Assembly: GCF_013402815.2 (NCBI RefSeq)
Contig: NZ_CP058601.1
Coordinates: 2,294,001 to 2,358,000 of the forward strand
Source of the DNA: Natrinema halophilum
GTDB taxonomy: Archaea > Halobacteriota > Halobacteria > Halobacteriales > Natrialbaceae
Reading direction: 5' to 3'
Length of the DNA: 64,000 nucleotides
A program made the translations under genes and the position numbers. Positions 7,909-16,761 of this stretch are shown in pieces (positions within the stretch are counted from its first letter, which is position 1; each line of letters starts with the position of its first letter). A model generated the notes under the pieces. The model ran no database searches, was not told the origin of the DNA, and was given only the letters and a program-made list of their open reading frames with translations.

Positions 7909-9426
7909 CTAACAGGACGCCTCCTGCTCACAGTACGTGTCCTGTTCGTTGTAGTCGATCGAGGCTTCTGCAACCGTTTCGCCGTCCATGGTGAGAGTCA
8001 CTGTGGCCGTACAATCCGACTCGAGTTCGGTCCGGAACTGGGTCGAACTGTTCGCAGCAACCGTCAGTCCGTCGGTGGCTCCACCGTCAGATCCATCGTC
8101 GGTACCGCCGTTAGATCCGTCGTCGGAACCGCCGTTAGATCCGTCGTCGGAACCGCCGTTAGATCCGTCATCGGAGCCGCTATTCGCGTCGGCGGCGATC
8201 TGCTTGATTTGCTCGACCTTGTCCGCGGCGTTGTTCAGTGCGTCGACCGCTTCCTGAGCCGCACCACCGAGGTTCTCTTCCAGTCGGGTCGCCTCCTCTC
8301 TCGCTTCCGTCGGCGTGCTAACCGGATTAGCGATATCCGTGCCAATCTGTTCCTGAGCCTGGGCGTTGATCTCGTTGACGACCTTCGTGAAGATCTCGTC
8401 TTGCAGGTTGCTGGCCGTGTCCGGCCCGATCGAGTCGATCGTGCCGACGTTCTCGACGTTCTCGAGCTTCTCGTTGATGCCTTCGAGTATCCCGTTGATC
8501 TCCTGAATCGCCGCTTCGTTACTCCCGCCGGAACCGTCATCGCTTCCGGAGCCGCCGGAGCCACCGGAATCGTCGGAGCCAGTCTCACTGCTCGAGGTAG
8601 TGGCACTCTGGGAGCTATCGTCACTTCCGGAGTCGCCTGAGCCGCTATTCGCGTCGGCGGCGATCTGCTTGATTTGCTCGACTTTATCCGCGGCGTTGTT
8701 CAGTGCGTCGACCGCTTCCTGAGCCGCGCCACCGAGGTTCTCTTCCAGTCGGGTTGCCTCCTCTCTCGCTTCCGTCGGCGTACTAACCGAATTGGCGATG
8801 TCCGTTCCGATCTGTTCCTGTGCCTGGGCGTTGATCTCGTTGACGACCTTCGTGAAGATCTCGTCTTGCAGGTTGCTGGCCGTATCCGGTCCGATCGAGT
8901 CGATCGTGCTGACGTTCTCGACGTTCTCGAGCTTCTTGTTGATGCCTTCGAGTATCCCGTTGATCTCCTGAATTGCTGCTTCGTTACTCCCGCCGGAACC
9001 GCCATCGCTTCCGGAATCGCCGTCACCGCTGGAGCCGTCGTCACCGCTGGAGCCGTCGTCACCGCTGGAGCCATCGTCACCGCCATCGCTTCCGGAGCCG
9101 TCGTCGCCGCTGGAGCCATCGTCACCGCCAGAGCCGCCCGAATTGTACAGTGGGGTCCCTTGAGGTGTGAGTGTGGCCGACTGACTGGCGTTATTGTCGA
9201 CGCGGAACGTCGCGTATTTGCGGCTCGCGTCGACGCACTCGGCTACGAGTTCTATCGCGCTCGGATCGATGGCCGCTTCTTCCGTGTCGGCCGACCCGGA
9301 TCCGGAATTACTGCCGGTGTCCTGCATCGTTGCTGAAACACCGAGAGCACCGCTTCCCAGTACCGCGCCACTGGTCGCTAATATCTTCATGCTGTTCCGC
9401 CGTGAGATTGGGGTTCCGTCTACCAT
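7909..9426 (-). CDS. Secreted or surface protein with a duplicated helical domain
   Basis: The 505-residue product starts with ISRRNSMKILATSGAVLG (a twin-arginine-like export signal, approximate), followed by a beta-type domain (about 45-95), a Gly/Ser/Asp linker, a ~99-residue helical domain beginning NEAAIQEINGILEGIN, a second linker, a nearly identical copy of that domain, a third linker of SDDGSNGG repeats, and a short C-terminal beta domain with CTATVTL and two cysteines at the very end (DTYCEQEASC). The helical repeats look amphipathic and coiled-coil prone. It reads as a cell-surface protein with two stalk or binding modules on flexible acidic linkers. The function is unknown. The start at 9426 places the twin arginine near residue 9; the longer frame to 9495 has no added sense. 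Confidence 0.85.
   Translation of the reverse strand: MVDGTPISRRNSMKILATSGAVLGSGALGVSATMQDTGSNSGSGSADTEEAAIDPSAIELVAECVDASRKYATFRVDNNASQSATLTPQGTPLYNSGGSGGDDGSSGDDGSGSDGGDDGSSGDDGSSGDDGSSGDGDSGSDGGSGGSNEAAIQEINGILEGINKKLENVENVSTIDSIGPDTASNLQDEIFTKVVNEINAQAQEQIGTDIANSVSTPTEAREEATRLEENLGGAAQEAVDALNNAADKVEQIKQIAADANSGSGDSGSDDSSQSATTSSSETGSDDSGGSGGSGSDDGSGGSNEAAIQEINGILEGINEKLENVENVGTIDSIGPDTASNLQDEIFTKVVNEINAQAQEQIGTDIANPVSTPTEAREEATRLEENLGGAAQEAVDALNNAADKVEQIKQIAADANSGSDDGSNGGSDDGSNGGSDDGSNGGTDDGSDGGATDGLTVAANSSTQFRTELESDCTATVTLTMDGETVAEASIDYNEQDTYCEQEASC
8174..8550 (-). repeat. Internal gene duplication, copy A (C-terminal module)
   Basis: About 377 bp that match 8639-9015 at an offset of 465 bp with only a scatter of single-base changes and no indel seen. 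It encodes one ~99-residue helical module with flanking linker. Changed residues include Lys/Glu and Ser/Pro substitutions. Confidence 0.9.
8639..9015 (-). repeat. Internal gene duplication, copy B (N-terminal module)
   Basis: Partner of 8174-8550. The near identity, including third codon positions, points to a recent duplication or to ongoing gene conversion between the two copies. Confidence 0.9.
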
Positions 9427-10289
9427 GATTGTCTCACCCGACTGGAACGCGAACGTCCAGTCAGGATACGAATTAGTCAAGCTTTTTATTATCATTATTA
9501 TTCGAGCACTAAACAGTTGCAGTGTTGTGTGTTTTGTACGCCGTGTTAATTAACCGAAAGTTTCCATCAGTGATATAGTCTGTACTCGTTGAAAGAAACA
9601 CGGGACTTTGAGGCGGTATGAACCGGTTTACGGGCGATTAAGCCCTTCGAGAACGGATTTGCTTGTGAAAAGGAGCCCTTTGTTGCAATTACTTCTTCGG
9701 CGATAGGATGACGGACACACGGTTTTCTGAGACTCGCAGTGAGCGTTCGTGAGGGCAGTATTAGGCGAGCGTTTCGGTGTCGGTGAAATTCAGCGGCCTT
9801 GCCATTTGGTTCACACAGTAAACGGCCTTCGTCGGGTCCGGTCCGATTTGTCGGTCCGAACGACAACGTTTCCCCTGCAACGTATCCCCCGACCGTTTGC
9901 TACCGCCTTATCTCACTATTCACGTTTTTGCAACGATTGTTCTGAGCGAAAAAATTCGAACACCGTGTGGGGCGCCCGTGATCGTCGTATCGTTCAGAGC
10001 GTCTGGTACACACTCACGGTCGATTGTCGACGAGAACGACCGAACGGGACTCCACACGCTCTCTCACGGCCGATTGTCGACGAGAACGACCGAACGGGAC
10101 TCCGCACGCTCTCACGATCGACAATACAGTCGGCCGGAACACGCGCGCACCGATGGGGCCTCGAGCAACGATCTACCGGCACGAAACCGACCGCCCACCA
10201 GCAACGTCTATCGATCGGTCACCGACGTCTCGTTCCGGTGGAACGATCAGCCGGGTACCCATCCCCCGGAAACTGAACGAACTATTCGA
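9427..10289. other. Long intergenic stretch with AT-rich promoter and tandem repeat
   Basis: About 860 bases without a convincing gene. Bases 9480-9510 are strongly AT-rich and probably carry the promoter of the surface protein at 9426. A 50-bp tandem repeat lies at 10011-10124. A 99-codon minus frame at 9567-9866 is basic and featureless and was not called. Confidence 0.6.
10011..10124. repeat. 50-bp tandem repeat, about 2.2 copies
   Basis: Units at 10021-10070 and 10071-10120 differ at very few positions; a partial unit precedes them. Each unit begins with CGATTGTCGACGAGAACGAC. The sequence after the second copy contains ATCGACAAT, the inverse of the unit start. It is non-coding as far as I can see; origin and role are unknown. 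Confidence 0.85.
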
Positions 10290-10904
10290 TCACGTACTAT
10301 CGGGGTCGAAAACCGAACCTTCGTGGGAAGCGCGTGTAACGATGCTCGCTGCGATGCCGCCAATCGCACCGAATATCAACGGATAAAACGTTCCGGCAAA
10401 CCCGATCGTCAAGAGAAGATCGGGTTGCATCGCACCGTCGCCGAGATCGATAGCAAATACGGTCGTGCCGAGAACGGCCAATGGTAAGTACCCCACCATG
10501 ACGGTCGTTCCAGTGAGTGCGGCGTCGGTCGTCGATTCGAGATCGTGTCGGGTGTATATCGTCACCAGCGCGCCAGCGAAGAGCAAGGTCACAATCGGAA
10601 CGCCATACAGGAGTGTCGTACTCCCCCCTTGGGCAGAGATGAAATTGTGATTCGGATCGAGGGCTTGCAAAATGCTGTACTGTGGAACATCGATGGTGAC
10701 TCGGTGTGCATTGTAGAACAACATGCCAATCATTTCGACGGAAAGAGACTCATTAGCGGCAAGTTCCAGCGCCTCGAACTTTTCGTCCGACGTGACGTCA
10801 CCGATTGCGGTCACGTAGGTGAAGAGATATCCAGCGATCCAGGCAAAAGCACCACCCAGCGTCCCCCTTCCGATCATGACCTTCGATTCGTCATCAACTA
10901 TCAT
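10290..10904 (-). CDS. Membrane protein of unknown function
   Basis: The 204-residue product has about five hydrophobic spans: near residues 14-33, 99-118, 133-156, 163-180 and 176-200. A soluble loop of about 50 residues follows the first span. No motif identifies it; many haloarchaea carry similar five-span proteins of unassigned role. The start at 10904 was chosen over the ATG at 10946 because a TTATTT box lies about 30 bases upstream of 10904, as for a leaderless transcript. The tail ends in a short acidic segment. Base composition is slightly less GC-rich than its neighbours. Confidence 0.75.
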   Translation of the reverse strand: MIVDDESKVMIGRGTLGGAFAWIAGYLFTYVTAIGDVTSDEKFEALELAANESLSVEMIGMLFYNAHRVTIDVPQYSILQALDPNHNFISAQGGSTTLLYGVPIVTLLFAGALVTIYTRHDLESTTDAALTGTTVMVGYLPLAVLGTTVFAIDLGDGAMQPDLLLTIGFAGTFYPLIFGAIGGIAASIVTRASHEGSVFDPDST

Positions 10905-10930
10905 GCCACACAATACCAATCCACAGTACA

Positions 10931-10936
10931 AAATAA
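10931..10936 (-). promoter_or_regulatory. TATA-like box of the membrane protein gene
   Basis: TTATTT on the minus strand, about 30 bases before the ATG at 10904. It decides between two possible starts. Confidence 0.5.
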
Positions 10937-11125
10937 TTACGGACATGCAAATGGTAATAATTTGTTCTCATTTGGGAGGATATTGTCGATACAGCTCGGT
11001 ATCCCGGCCACGACGATTGATCGACGGTATCCGATCGGAACGGAGAATACGACGACAGTCCAGAGCAAGCGCGGCCGCCACAGCAGTTGAGTCGATCAGG
11101 CGAAACGGACGCCGTTGTACACGTT

Positions 11126-12286
11126 CTATCGGTCTTTAGCAGGCGTCCACGACCGGTTCGTCTCCCCGATGTATCGGGAGACCGGCCGAATCAACGTATT
11201 GTTATCGAGTTGCTCGAGAGCGTGGGCCATCCAGCCCGCGACTCGCGACACACCGAAGGTCGGCGTGAACAACTGTTTCGGAACGCCGACACCGTCGAGT
11301 AGCGCGGCGGTATAGAATTCGACGTTCGTTTCAAGTCGGCGGTCTGGGTTGTGTTCCCGCAGAGCCTCGACGGCAACCGTCTCGAATTCCCGGACGGTCT
11401 CGAAGAAGTCGACGTCGGACGACTCCGCGATCAGACGGTCGGTCGCCGACGAAAGAACCGCTGCACGCGGGTCGCGGACGCGATAGACGCGGTGGCCGAA
11501 TCCCATCAGTCGCTCGCCGGCGGCTAACTTCTCGGTGACGTACCCGGCCGGATCGCCGGATTCGTGGACGTCTCTCAGCATCTCGAGGACGGGACCAGGT
11601 GCGCCGCCGTGAAGCGGCCCCTTGAGCGAGCCCACCGCAGCGGTCGCTGCCGAAACGAGGTCCGATTCGGTCGAGACGACAGTCCTGGCGGTGAACGTCG
11701 AGGCGTTGACGCCGTGGTCGATGACGGTATTGAGGTAGGTCTCGAGTCCACGGACGACGGCTTCGTCAGGTCGATCGCCGGTGAGCATGTACAGATAGTT
11801 CGCAGCGTGGCCGAGATCCTCACGCGGTTCGACGGGATCGCTTCCCTGCCGGTATCGCCAGTAGGTCGCGATGATCGTGGGAAAAACGGCCACGAGTCGC
11901 CGAGCGAGAGCCGGCGTCGCCTCGTCCCCGATTGGGTGGAACGGCCGCGCCTCTTCATCGGTGTCGAGATTCGCCGCCGCGGTACCCATCCTGAGCGCAT
12001 CCATCGCCGGTTTCTCCGCCTCGGCGGCGTGCCGGAGCACGTCACGAACGCTTGCAGAGATACCGCGTCGGCTCGCGAGATCCGAGCGAAAGTCATCGAG
12101 TTCTGCCGCCGTCGGCAACCGATCGTGGAACAGGAGGAATACGGTTTCCTCGTACGTCGCTCGAGTGGCCAGTTCCTCGATCGGATAGCCGCCGATGACG
12201 AGTTCGCCGTTCTCGCCGTCGATGTCGCTGAGTCTCGTCTCCGCAACGGTGACCCCCTCGAGACCCGGGGTGATAGTGTCGTTCAT
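11126..12286 (-). CDS. Citrate synthase family enzyme
   Basis: The 386-residue protein is a full-length citrate synthase homologue, condensing acetyl-CoA (or a related acyl-CoA) with oxaloacetate. The substrate-binding and catalytic histidines are seen as VIDHGVN (His191), LKGPLHGGA (His226) and MGFGHRVYRVRDPR (His265 with the arginine of DPR). The third catalytic position, Asp in most enzymes (NVDFY), is Glu323 in NVEFY. The C-terminus has the conserved GWMAHALEQ and LIRP segments. The ATG at 12286 gives the family N-terminus; the frame extends to 12442 without similarity. It is followed upstream by a second, fused homologue in the same orientation, 262 bases away. Whether it is the main citrate synthase or a 2-methylcitrate-type or paralogous enzyme cannot be decided here. 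Confidence 0.9.
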   Translation of the reverse strand: MNDTITPGLEGVTVAETRLSDIDGENGELVIGGYPIEELATRATYEETVFLLFHDRLPTAAELDDFRSDLASRRGISASVRDVLRHAAEAEKPAMDALRMGTAAANLDTDEEARPFHPIGDEATPALARRLVAVFPTIIATYWRYRQGSDPVEPREDLGHAANYLYMLTGDRPDEAVVRGLETYLNTVIDHGVNASTFTARTVVSTESDLVSAATAAVGSLKGPLHGGAPGPVLEMLRDVHESGDPAGYVTEKLAAGERLMGFGHRVYRVRDPRAAVLSSATDRLIAESSDVDFFETVREFETVAVEALREHNPDRRLETNVEFYTAALLDGVGVPKQLFTPTFGVSRVAGWMAHALEQLDNNTLIRPVSRYIGETNRSWTPAKDR

Positions 12287-12547
12287 GGGCTTCGATATCC
12301 AATCGACGACGGGAAGAAATGTAAGCGCTTGGAGCAATTTCGTTCCCCATCCAACAGGGGAGAGAGGGACGGTTCTCGGTGATCGACTACAACGCGGTAC
12401 GGAGTCACCGGTCAAAACCCGAGACGTGCGGCCCAACACCACCAGTAATGGATGAACGGTCCGGATCGGCCGGCTGGCGTGAGACTGACGGCTCGTCTAC
12501 TCCGGGGAAGGATCGTTCTCCATCAGTGACGGTCGGTCGATCGGGAT

Positions 12548-14002
12548 TCAGTCCAGGAGATCGTCGAGGAGTTGCTCTTCCGTGAGGACAGTCTCGACGA
12601 ACGCAAGCCCGGCATCGGTCAATTCGTAGCCGTCCGCGCGATTAACGACGAAGTGATCCCGTAGCTGGCGCAGGTGATAGTTGAACCGGCCCTTGTCCTC
12701 GATCGACGACGACGCTCGGAGTGCCGAATACGAAACCGGGTCGTTTCGATCGGACAACAGGAGAAGCAGTTCGAGTCGGTTCGGTTCAGAAAGGATCGCG
12801 AGCGTCTCCGAGACCGGTTCGAGCGTCGCCGATTGAACGGGTCGTCGAACCAGCGAGTCCCCCGCCACGTCTCGATTCTCGACCGGAAGCCAGTCTTTCC
12901 CCGTCGGGCCGACGTACTGGCCAGTGGGTCGAACGAGGGCGTTGTCGTCCAACTGCTCGAGGCAGTGGGCCGTCCAGCCACCGACACGCGAGATGCCGAA
13001 CGTGGCCGTAAACAGCTCCTTCGGGACACCGATCTCGTGAAGCAAAGCGGCGGCGTAGACCTCGACGTTGGCCTCTGTACCGCGGTGAGGAGCGCGCGCC
13101 GACAGTACGTTCCCCGCAACCGTTTCGAACTGCCTGATGTTCTCGAGAAACTCGTCGTCCCCCGACTCTTCGACGAAGCGTTCGGCAGCCGCCTCGAGTA
13201 CTTCCGCCCGCGGATCGCGGACCTGATACACCGGATGGCCGAATCCGTTGACGCGTTCGTCCGCCGCCAGTTTCTCGCGAACGTACCGTTCGCCGTCACC
13301 GGTTTCGTGGATTTCCCATAGCATCTCGAAGACCTGTTCGAGACCGCCACCGTGGCGAGATCCTTTGAACGTCCCGACGGCAGCCGTCGCCGCCGAAACG
13401 ACGTCCGATTCAGTCGACATCACGGTCCGAGCGGTGAACGTCGAGGGGTTGAGGCCGTGATCGATCAGAGTGGTAAGAAAGGTCTCGAGGCCGCGAACCG
13501 CAGATTCAGCCGGCTCCTCGCCGGTCAGCATGTACAGGTAGTTCGCGGCGTGACCGAGGTCGTCGTTCGGCAGAACTGGGTCCGCTCCGCGCCGATAGCG
13601 CCAGTACGTCGCGGCGACCGTCGGGAAGACGGCGACGACGCGCTCGGCGGTCGCTTGCGGGTCTGTCTCGGCATTCTCGAGGGTCGCCGTCGCGATGCCC
13701 ATCCTGAGTGCGTCCATCGCATGCGTTTCGTCCGCCGCGGCACGCTGGAGTACGGCCCGGACCTCCGAACAGATTCCGCGTCGATTCGCGAGACCTGAGC
13801 GAAAGTCGTCGAGTTCCGCCGCCGTCGGCAGCCGACCGTTGAGCAGGAGAAACACGCTTTCCTCGTAGCTCGCTCGAGTTGCGAGTTCTTCGACCGGATA
13901 ACCGCCGATGAGCAGTTCGCCGTTTTCACCGTCGATGTCGCTGAGCGTCGTCTCTGCGACCGTGACGAACTGCAATCGCGGATCGAAGACGGAAGGGGGC
14001 AC
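12548..14002 (-). CDS. Citrate synthase-like protein fused to a winged-helix DNA-binding domain
   Basis: Residues 1-375 are a complete citrate synthase domain closely related to the neighbouring gene: DHG (His182), FKGSRHGGG (His217), NGFGHPVYQVRDPR (His256), NVEVY (Glu314 at the usual Asp position) and GGWTAHCLEQ. The domain is followed, in the same frame and without a linker break, by about 90 residues (395-484) of an ArsR-type winged helix: SETLAILSEPNRLELLLLL, SYSALRASS, GRFNYHLRQLRDHFV and YELTDAGLAFVE. This is the haloarchaeal wHTH type with the GRFNYHL recognition-helix signature. The start is a GTG at 14002, giving an N-terminus of the same length as the neighbour; there is no ATG before the frame runs antisense into the DCC gene. 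A metabolite-sensing transcription factor, or a bifunctional enzyme, is inferred. Confidence 0.85.
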   Translation of the reverse strand: MPPSVFDPRLQFVTVAETTLSDIDGENGELLIGGYPVEELATRASYEESVFLLLNGRLPTAAELDDFRSGLANRRGICSEVRAVLQRAAADETHAMDALRMGIATATLENAETDPQATAERVVAVFPTVAATYWRYRRGADPVLPNDDLGHAANYLYMLTGEEPAESAVRGLETFLTTLIDHGLNPSTFTARTVMSTESDVVSAATAAVGTFKGSRHGGGLEQVFEMLWEIHETGDGERYVREKLAADERVNGFGHPVYQVRDPRAEVLEAAAERFVEESGDDEFLENIRQFETVAGNVLSARAPHRGTEANVEVYAAALLHEIGVPKELFTATFGISRVGGWTAHCLEQLDDNALVRPTGQYVGPTGKDWLPVENRDVAGDSLVRRPVQSATLEPVSETLAILSEPNRLELLLLLSDRNDPVSYSALRASSSIEDKGRFNYHLRQLRDHFVVNRADGYELTDAGLAFVETVLTEEQLLDDLLD

Positions 14003-14158
14003 GATGAATTGGTGGTCGAAGTCGGACGTTGTAATGGTTCCGGGAAAATCGACGCATCGTTCGTCCAGCGGGTCACCGGGACCGAACGATCGCCCGTCTC
14101 GCCGGCGAACGGTCCCGTCTCGAGTTAGGCGTTTGTGTCTCGAGTTCGTTGTACACCC

Positions 14159-14545
14159 ATGACTGAGACGACACTCGTTTACGACGATGACTGCGGCTTC
14201 TGTACGTGGTGGGCGGAGTACTTCGACGATCGGTCTGATCTTCGAATCGTCGGATTCAGCGACCTCGATAGCGATTTGAGAGGGCGACTGCCCACCGACT
14301 ACGAGGACTGTGCGCATCTGGTAACCGGCGACGGAGTGTACTCCTGTGGCGCATCGATCGAACAAGCGTTCGTTCGCACCGACGTCGTGAAGCCTGCGGG
14401 GGACGTCCTCGAGTTTCTTCGCCAGTTCGAGGACTACGAACGGCTTCGGGAGCGCACCTACCGATGGGTCGCCGACAACCGCGACCGCTGGGGTGAACTC
14501 CTCTCGAAGACGCCGCCGACGCGCCGGGAGCCCGAAAACGACTGA
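14159..14545 (+). CDS. DCC (DUF393) thiol-disulfide oxidoreductase-like protein
   Basis: The 128-residue protein has the DCC signature YDDDCGFCTWWAEY with Cys12 and Cys15 as a CxxC redox pair, followed by DLRIVGFSDLD and a HLVTGDGVYSCGASIEQA segment in which Cys64 or so may take part. The family is thioredoxin-like and often lies beside membrane or respiratory proteins; physiological partners are unknown. The ATG at 14159 is preferred because the DCC motif always sits close to the N-terminus. It is transcribed divergently from the citrate synthase-wHTH gene, with only about 155 bases between starts, so the wHTH could control this gene; that is inference. Confidence 0.9.
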   Translation: MTETTLVYDDDCGFCTWWAEYFDDRSDLRIVGFSDLDSDLRGRLPTDYEDCAHLVTGDGVYSCGASIEQAFVRTDVVKPAGDVLEFLRQFEDYERLRERTYRWVADNRDRWGELLSKTPPTRREPEND

Positions 14546-14755
14546 TCCAGCCGGTTCCAGCGGTCGCCGAACGGACCGTCTGCGTTCCATCGTGCCACGA
14601 GCCGACCGATCGCCGGTGCGTACAGAAAGCGAGAATAGAGAAGAAACCAGACGGTGTTTGCTGAGAGAACGACTCGATCCCCATCCCTTGCAAGGGTCAG
14701 CTCACCCCACACATGTAGGAGTATGTCTTACGCACATAGACCGGATACGAATGGT

Positions 14756-15208
14756 ATGGACGAATACACCCCTGAAGAACCAATCGACCTCCTGCTCGTC
14801 GAGGACAATCCCGGTGATGTCCGCCTCACGGAAGAAGCGTTCAAGTCGACAGACAGCGAGATCGAATTCCACACCGTTACTGATGGGGCACAGGCAGCAC
14901 AGTATATTCATCGCCATCACGCCGAGGAACCGGATGCCGACCTCGACCTGGTCCTTCTGGATTTGAACCTCCCGCGCATCGATGGGTTCGCGGTTCTCGA
15001 GGCTCTCGATAAAGAACTCGACTATCCACCGCCACCTGTCCTCATCCTTACCAGTTCGAAAACTGAAGAAGACATCACCAAAAGTTACGAAAAGAACGCG
15101 AATGCGTACCTCACGAAGCCGGACGGCCCGATGGAATTCAACTCCATGGCGCAGGCGATCGAAGATTTCTGGATCGACGTCGCGCGGCATCCGCCAACTC
15201 CCACGTAG
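14756..15208 (+). CDS. Single-domain response regulator
   Basis: The 150-residue product is a stand-alone receiver domain. LLLVEDNPGDVRLTEEAF carries the acidic pair (Glu16, Asp17), the phospho-acceptor is Asp69 in LVLLDLNLPRIDG, the switch Thr is in LILTSSKTEED and the conserved Lys in NAYLTKPDG. The VEDNPGDVRL start is typical of the Rcp1-like group that pairs with PAS or phytochrome-type kinases. There is no output domain. An in-frame ATG at 14723 would add 11 residues and is possible. A candidate partner kinase is the six-PAS histidine kinase at 43762-46749, but they are not linked. Confidence 0.92.
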   Translation: MDEYTPEEPIDLLLVEDNPGDVRLTEEAFKSTDSEIEFHTVTDGAQAAQYIHRHHAEEPDADLDLVLLDLNLPRIDGFAVLEALDKELDYPPPPVLILTSSKTEEDITKSYEKNANAYLTKPDGPMEFNSMAQAIEDFWIDVARHPPTPT

Positions 15209-15462
15209 ACACCGTCAGGGAACGCGGAGCGGAATTCGGAACTCACCGTCAAGCGTTGCGCCATCGAACGTGGAATCGAGTCACGACCGGAAAATATCCG
15301 ATCGAACGACTGAGTGGATAGATTCATCCGAGACCTCCTCTCTAGAACTGCATTCGCGTTGTCCCCGTTCGTTGCCCGGTTGCACTGGGAGCGGAGCAGA
15401 CGGGACTGTCGATCGACTTCTTCGAGCCAGCGACCGACGGGTCGCGGCGCAGGTGAGCCGGG

Positions 15463-16701
15463 CTAGCCGTCACCGTACTGATACCGTAGAACACCCCCCG
15501 CCACCGCGACGACGAGCCCCCCCGAAGCCAGAACGAGGAGGCCAGGGGCGTACGATCCGGTGACGTCGCGCAACGTCCCGACGAGTACCGGGCCGAGGAA
15601 TCCTCCTATTTCGCCGACGGCAAAAATGAACCCGACTGCCGTCCCTGTCAACCGCGCGCCGATTCCCTCGAGATCCGGCGGGATGGCACGGACGAGAGGA
15701 GAGAGGCCGCCGACACCGAACCCGGTGACGACGATGCTACCGATGAGTAGGAGGCCGATTCCGCTGGTGAGCACGCCCGAAACGCCAAGAGCGGCCACCA
15801 GACCGCACGTGAGCAGAGCCGTTCGACGTACGCTGAAGCGGTCCGCGACCACCGGAACGGTGAGGACACCGGTGATGTTGGCCGCAACGAGCAGGCTGGT
15901 CGTCCGGCCGGCTCGATCCGCCGAATACCCGCGGGCCTCGAGTAGCGTCGGAAGCCATCCTTGCATCCCGTGAGCGATCAGCAGGTACATCGTGCCGATG
16001 ACGACCACGAGCTGGAGTTCGCGGTGGGTGAGTACGAGCGTGAGGTCCCGTCGAATCGCCTCGAGCGTGAGTGACGAATCCGCCGCGTCGGCCTCGTTTG
16101 ACGCACGGTTGCGAGCGTCGATGCGCAGCCGCCGAGCGATGACGAACCAGCAGAGACCGTAGCCGATCGCAACCGCGCCACTCCAAAGAAAGAGCGTCCG
16201 CCAGCTACCGAGCAGTGGAGTGAGGATCGGGCGACCGATAGCGAAGGCGCTAGCCGTGCCTGCGGACGCGCCGACGAGGTAGATCGACGACGGAAACCCG
16301 GTCTCCGTGGGCGGGAACAACACAGAGATTAGCTTCGGTAATCCGAAGGTGATGGCGGTGGCGCCGACGCCGATCAGCAGCGTCCACGCGAGCAGGGACG
16401 GAAAGCCCGATGCGGAGCTACGACCCACCTGGGCGACGCCGTAGATCAGAACGCCGGCCGCGAGGCTCCGACCCGGCCCGAACCTGTCGACGATCACTCC
16501 CGAAAACAGCGCAACCGGGATGTAAGTTAACGGGATCGCACCCGCAACAATACCGGCCTCGGTACTCGACAATCCGAGGTCGTCGATAATCGTCGAGAGG
16601 TGAGCCGGCAGCGTGAACCAGATAAACATCAAACACGTATACGAAAGCGTCGCGAGGACGACGGCGCCGTACGCGCGTCGTCGATTCATCCGTTCCGTCA
16701 T
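15463..16701 (-). CDS. MFS transporter
   Basis: The 412-residue integral membrane protein has twelve hydrophobic segments with a central cytoplasmic loop (about residues 195-225), as in the major facilitator superfamily. The loop 2-3 motif appears as GVIVDRFGPGRSLAAG near residue 68, and the second half has the counterpart VVADRFSVRRTALL. It resembles the CynX/NimT-type exporters and anion porters in overall layout, but the substrate cannot be named. It lies back-to-back with the PPOX gene at 16762; 60 bases separate the starts. Confidence 0.9.
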   Translation of the reverse strand: MTERMNRRRAYGAVVLATLSYTCLMFIWFTLPAHLSTIIDDLGLSSTEAGIVAGAIPLTYIPVALFSGVIVDRFGPGRSLAAGVLIYGVAQVGRSSASGFPSLLAWTLLIGVGATAITFGLPKLISVLFPPTETGFPSSIYLVGASAGTASAFAIGRPILTPLLGSWRTLFLWSGAVAIGYGLCWFVIARRLRIDARNRASNEADAADSSLTLEAIRRDLTLVLTHRELQLVVVIGTMYLLIAHGMQGWLPTLLEARGYSADRAGRTTSLLVAANITGVLTVPVVADRFSVRRTALLTCGLVAALGVSGVLTSGIGLLLIGSIVVTGFGVGGLSPLVRAIPPDLEGIGARLTGTAVGFIFAVGEIGGFLGPVLVGTLRDVTGSYAPGLLVLASGGLVVAVAGGVLRYQYGDG

Positions 16702-16761
16702 CCGTGCGTGGGGTGACGGTCAGGGACCGAGTATCTTGGTATCGCGGTAGCCTGGACCGGC

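Noticed and set aside
7562-7912. 116-codon plus frame between hisE and the surface protein
   Set aside because: Basic, Ser/Arg-rich and featureless. A 25-codon frame near 7705 starting MRITIVVPSDS looks like the start of a glycosyltransferase but stops at once, so it is too little to call.
9567-9866. 99-codon minus frame
   Set aside because: Basic composition, no domain, and no promoter or SD at its start.
14002-14590. N-terminal extension of the citrate synthase-wHTH frame up to 14590
   Set aside because: It is antisense to the DCC gene and has no similarity to citrate synthases; the GTG at 14002 gives the same N-terminus as the neighbour.
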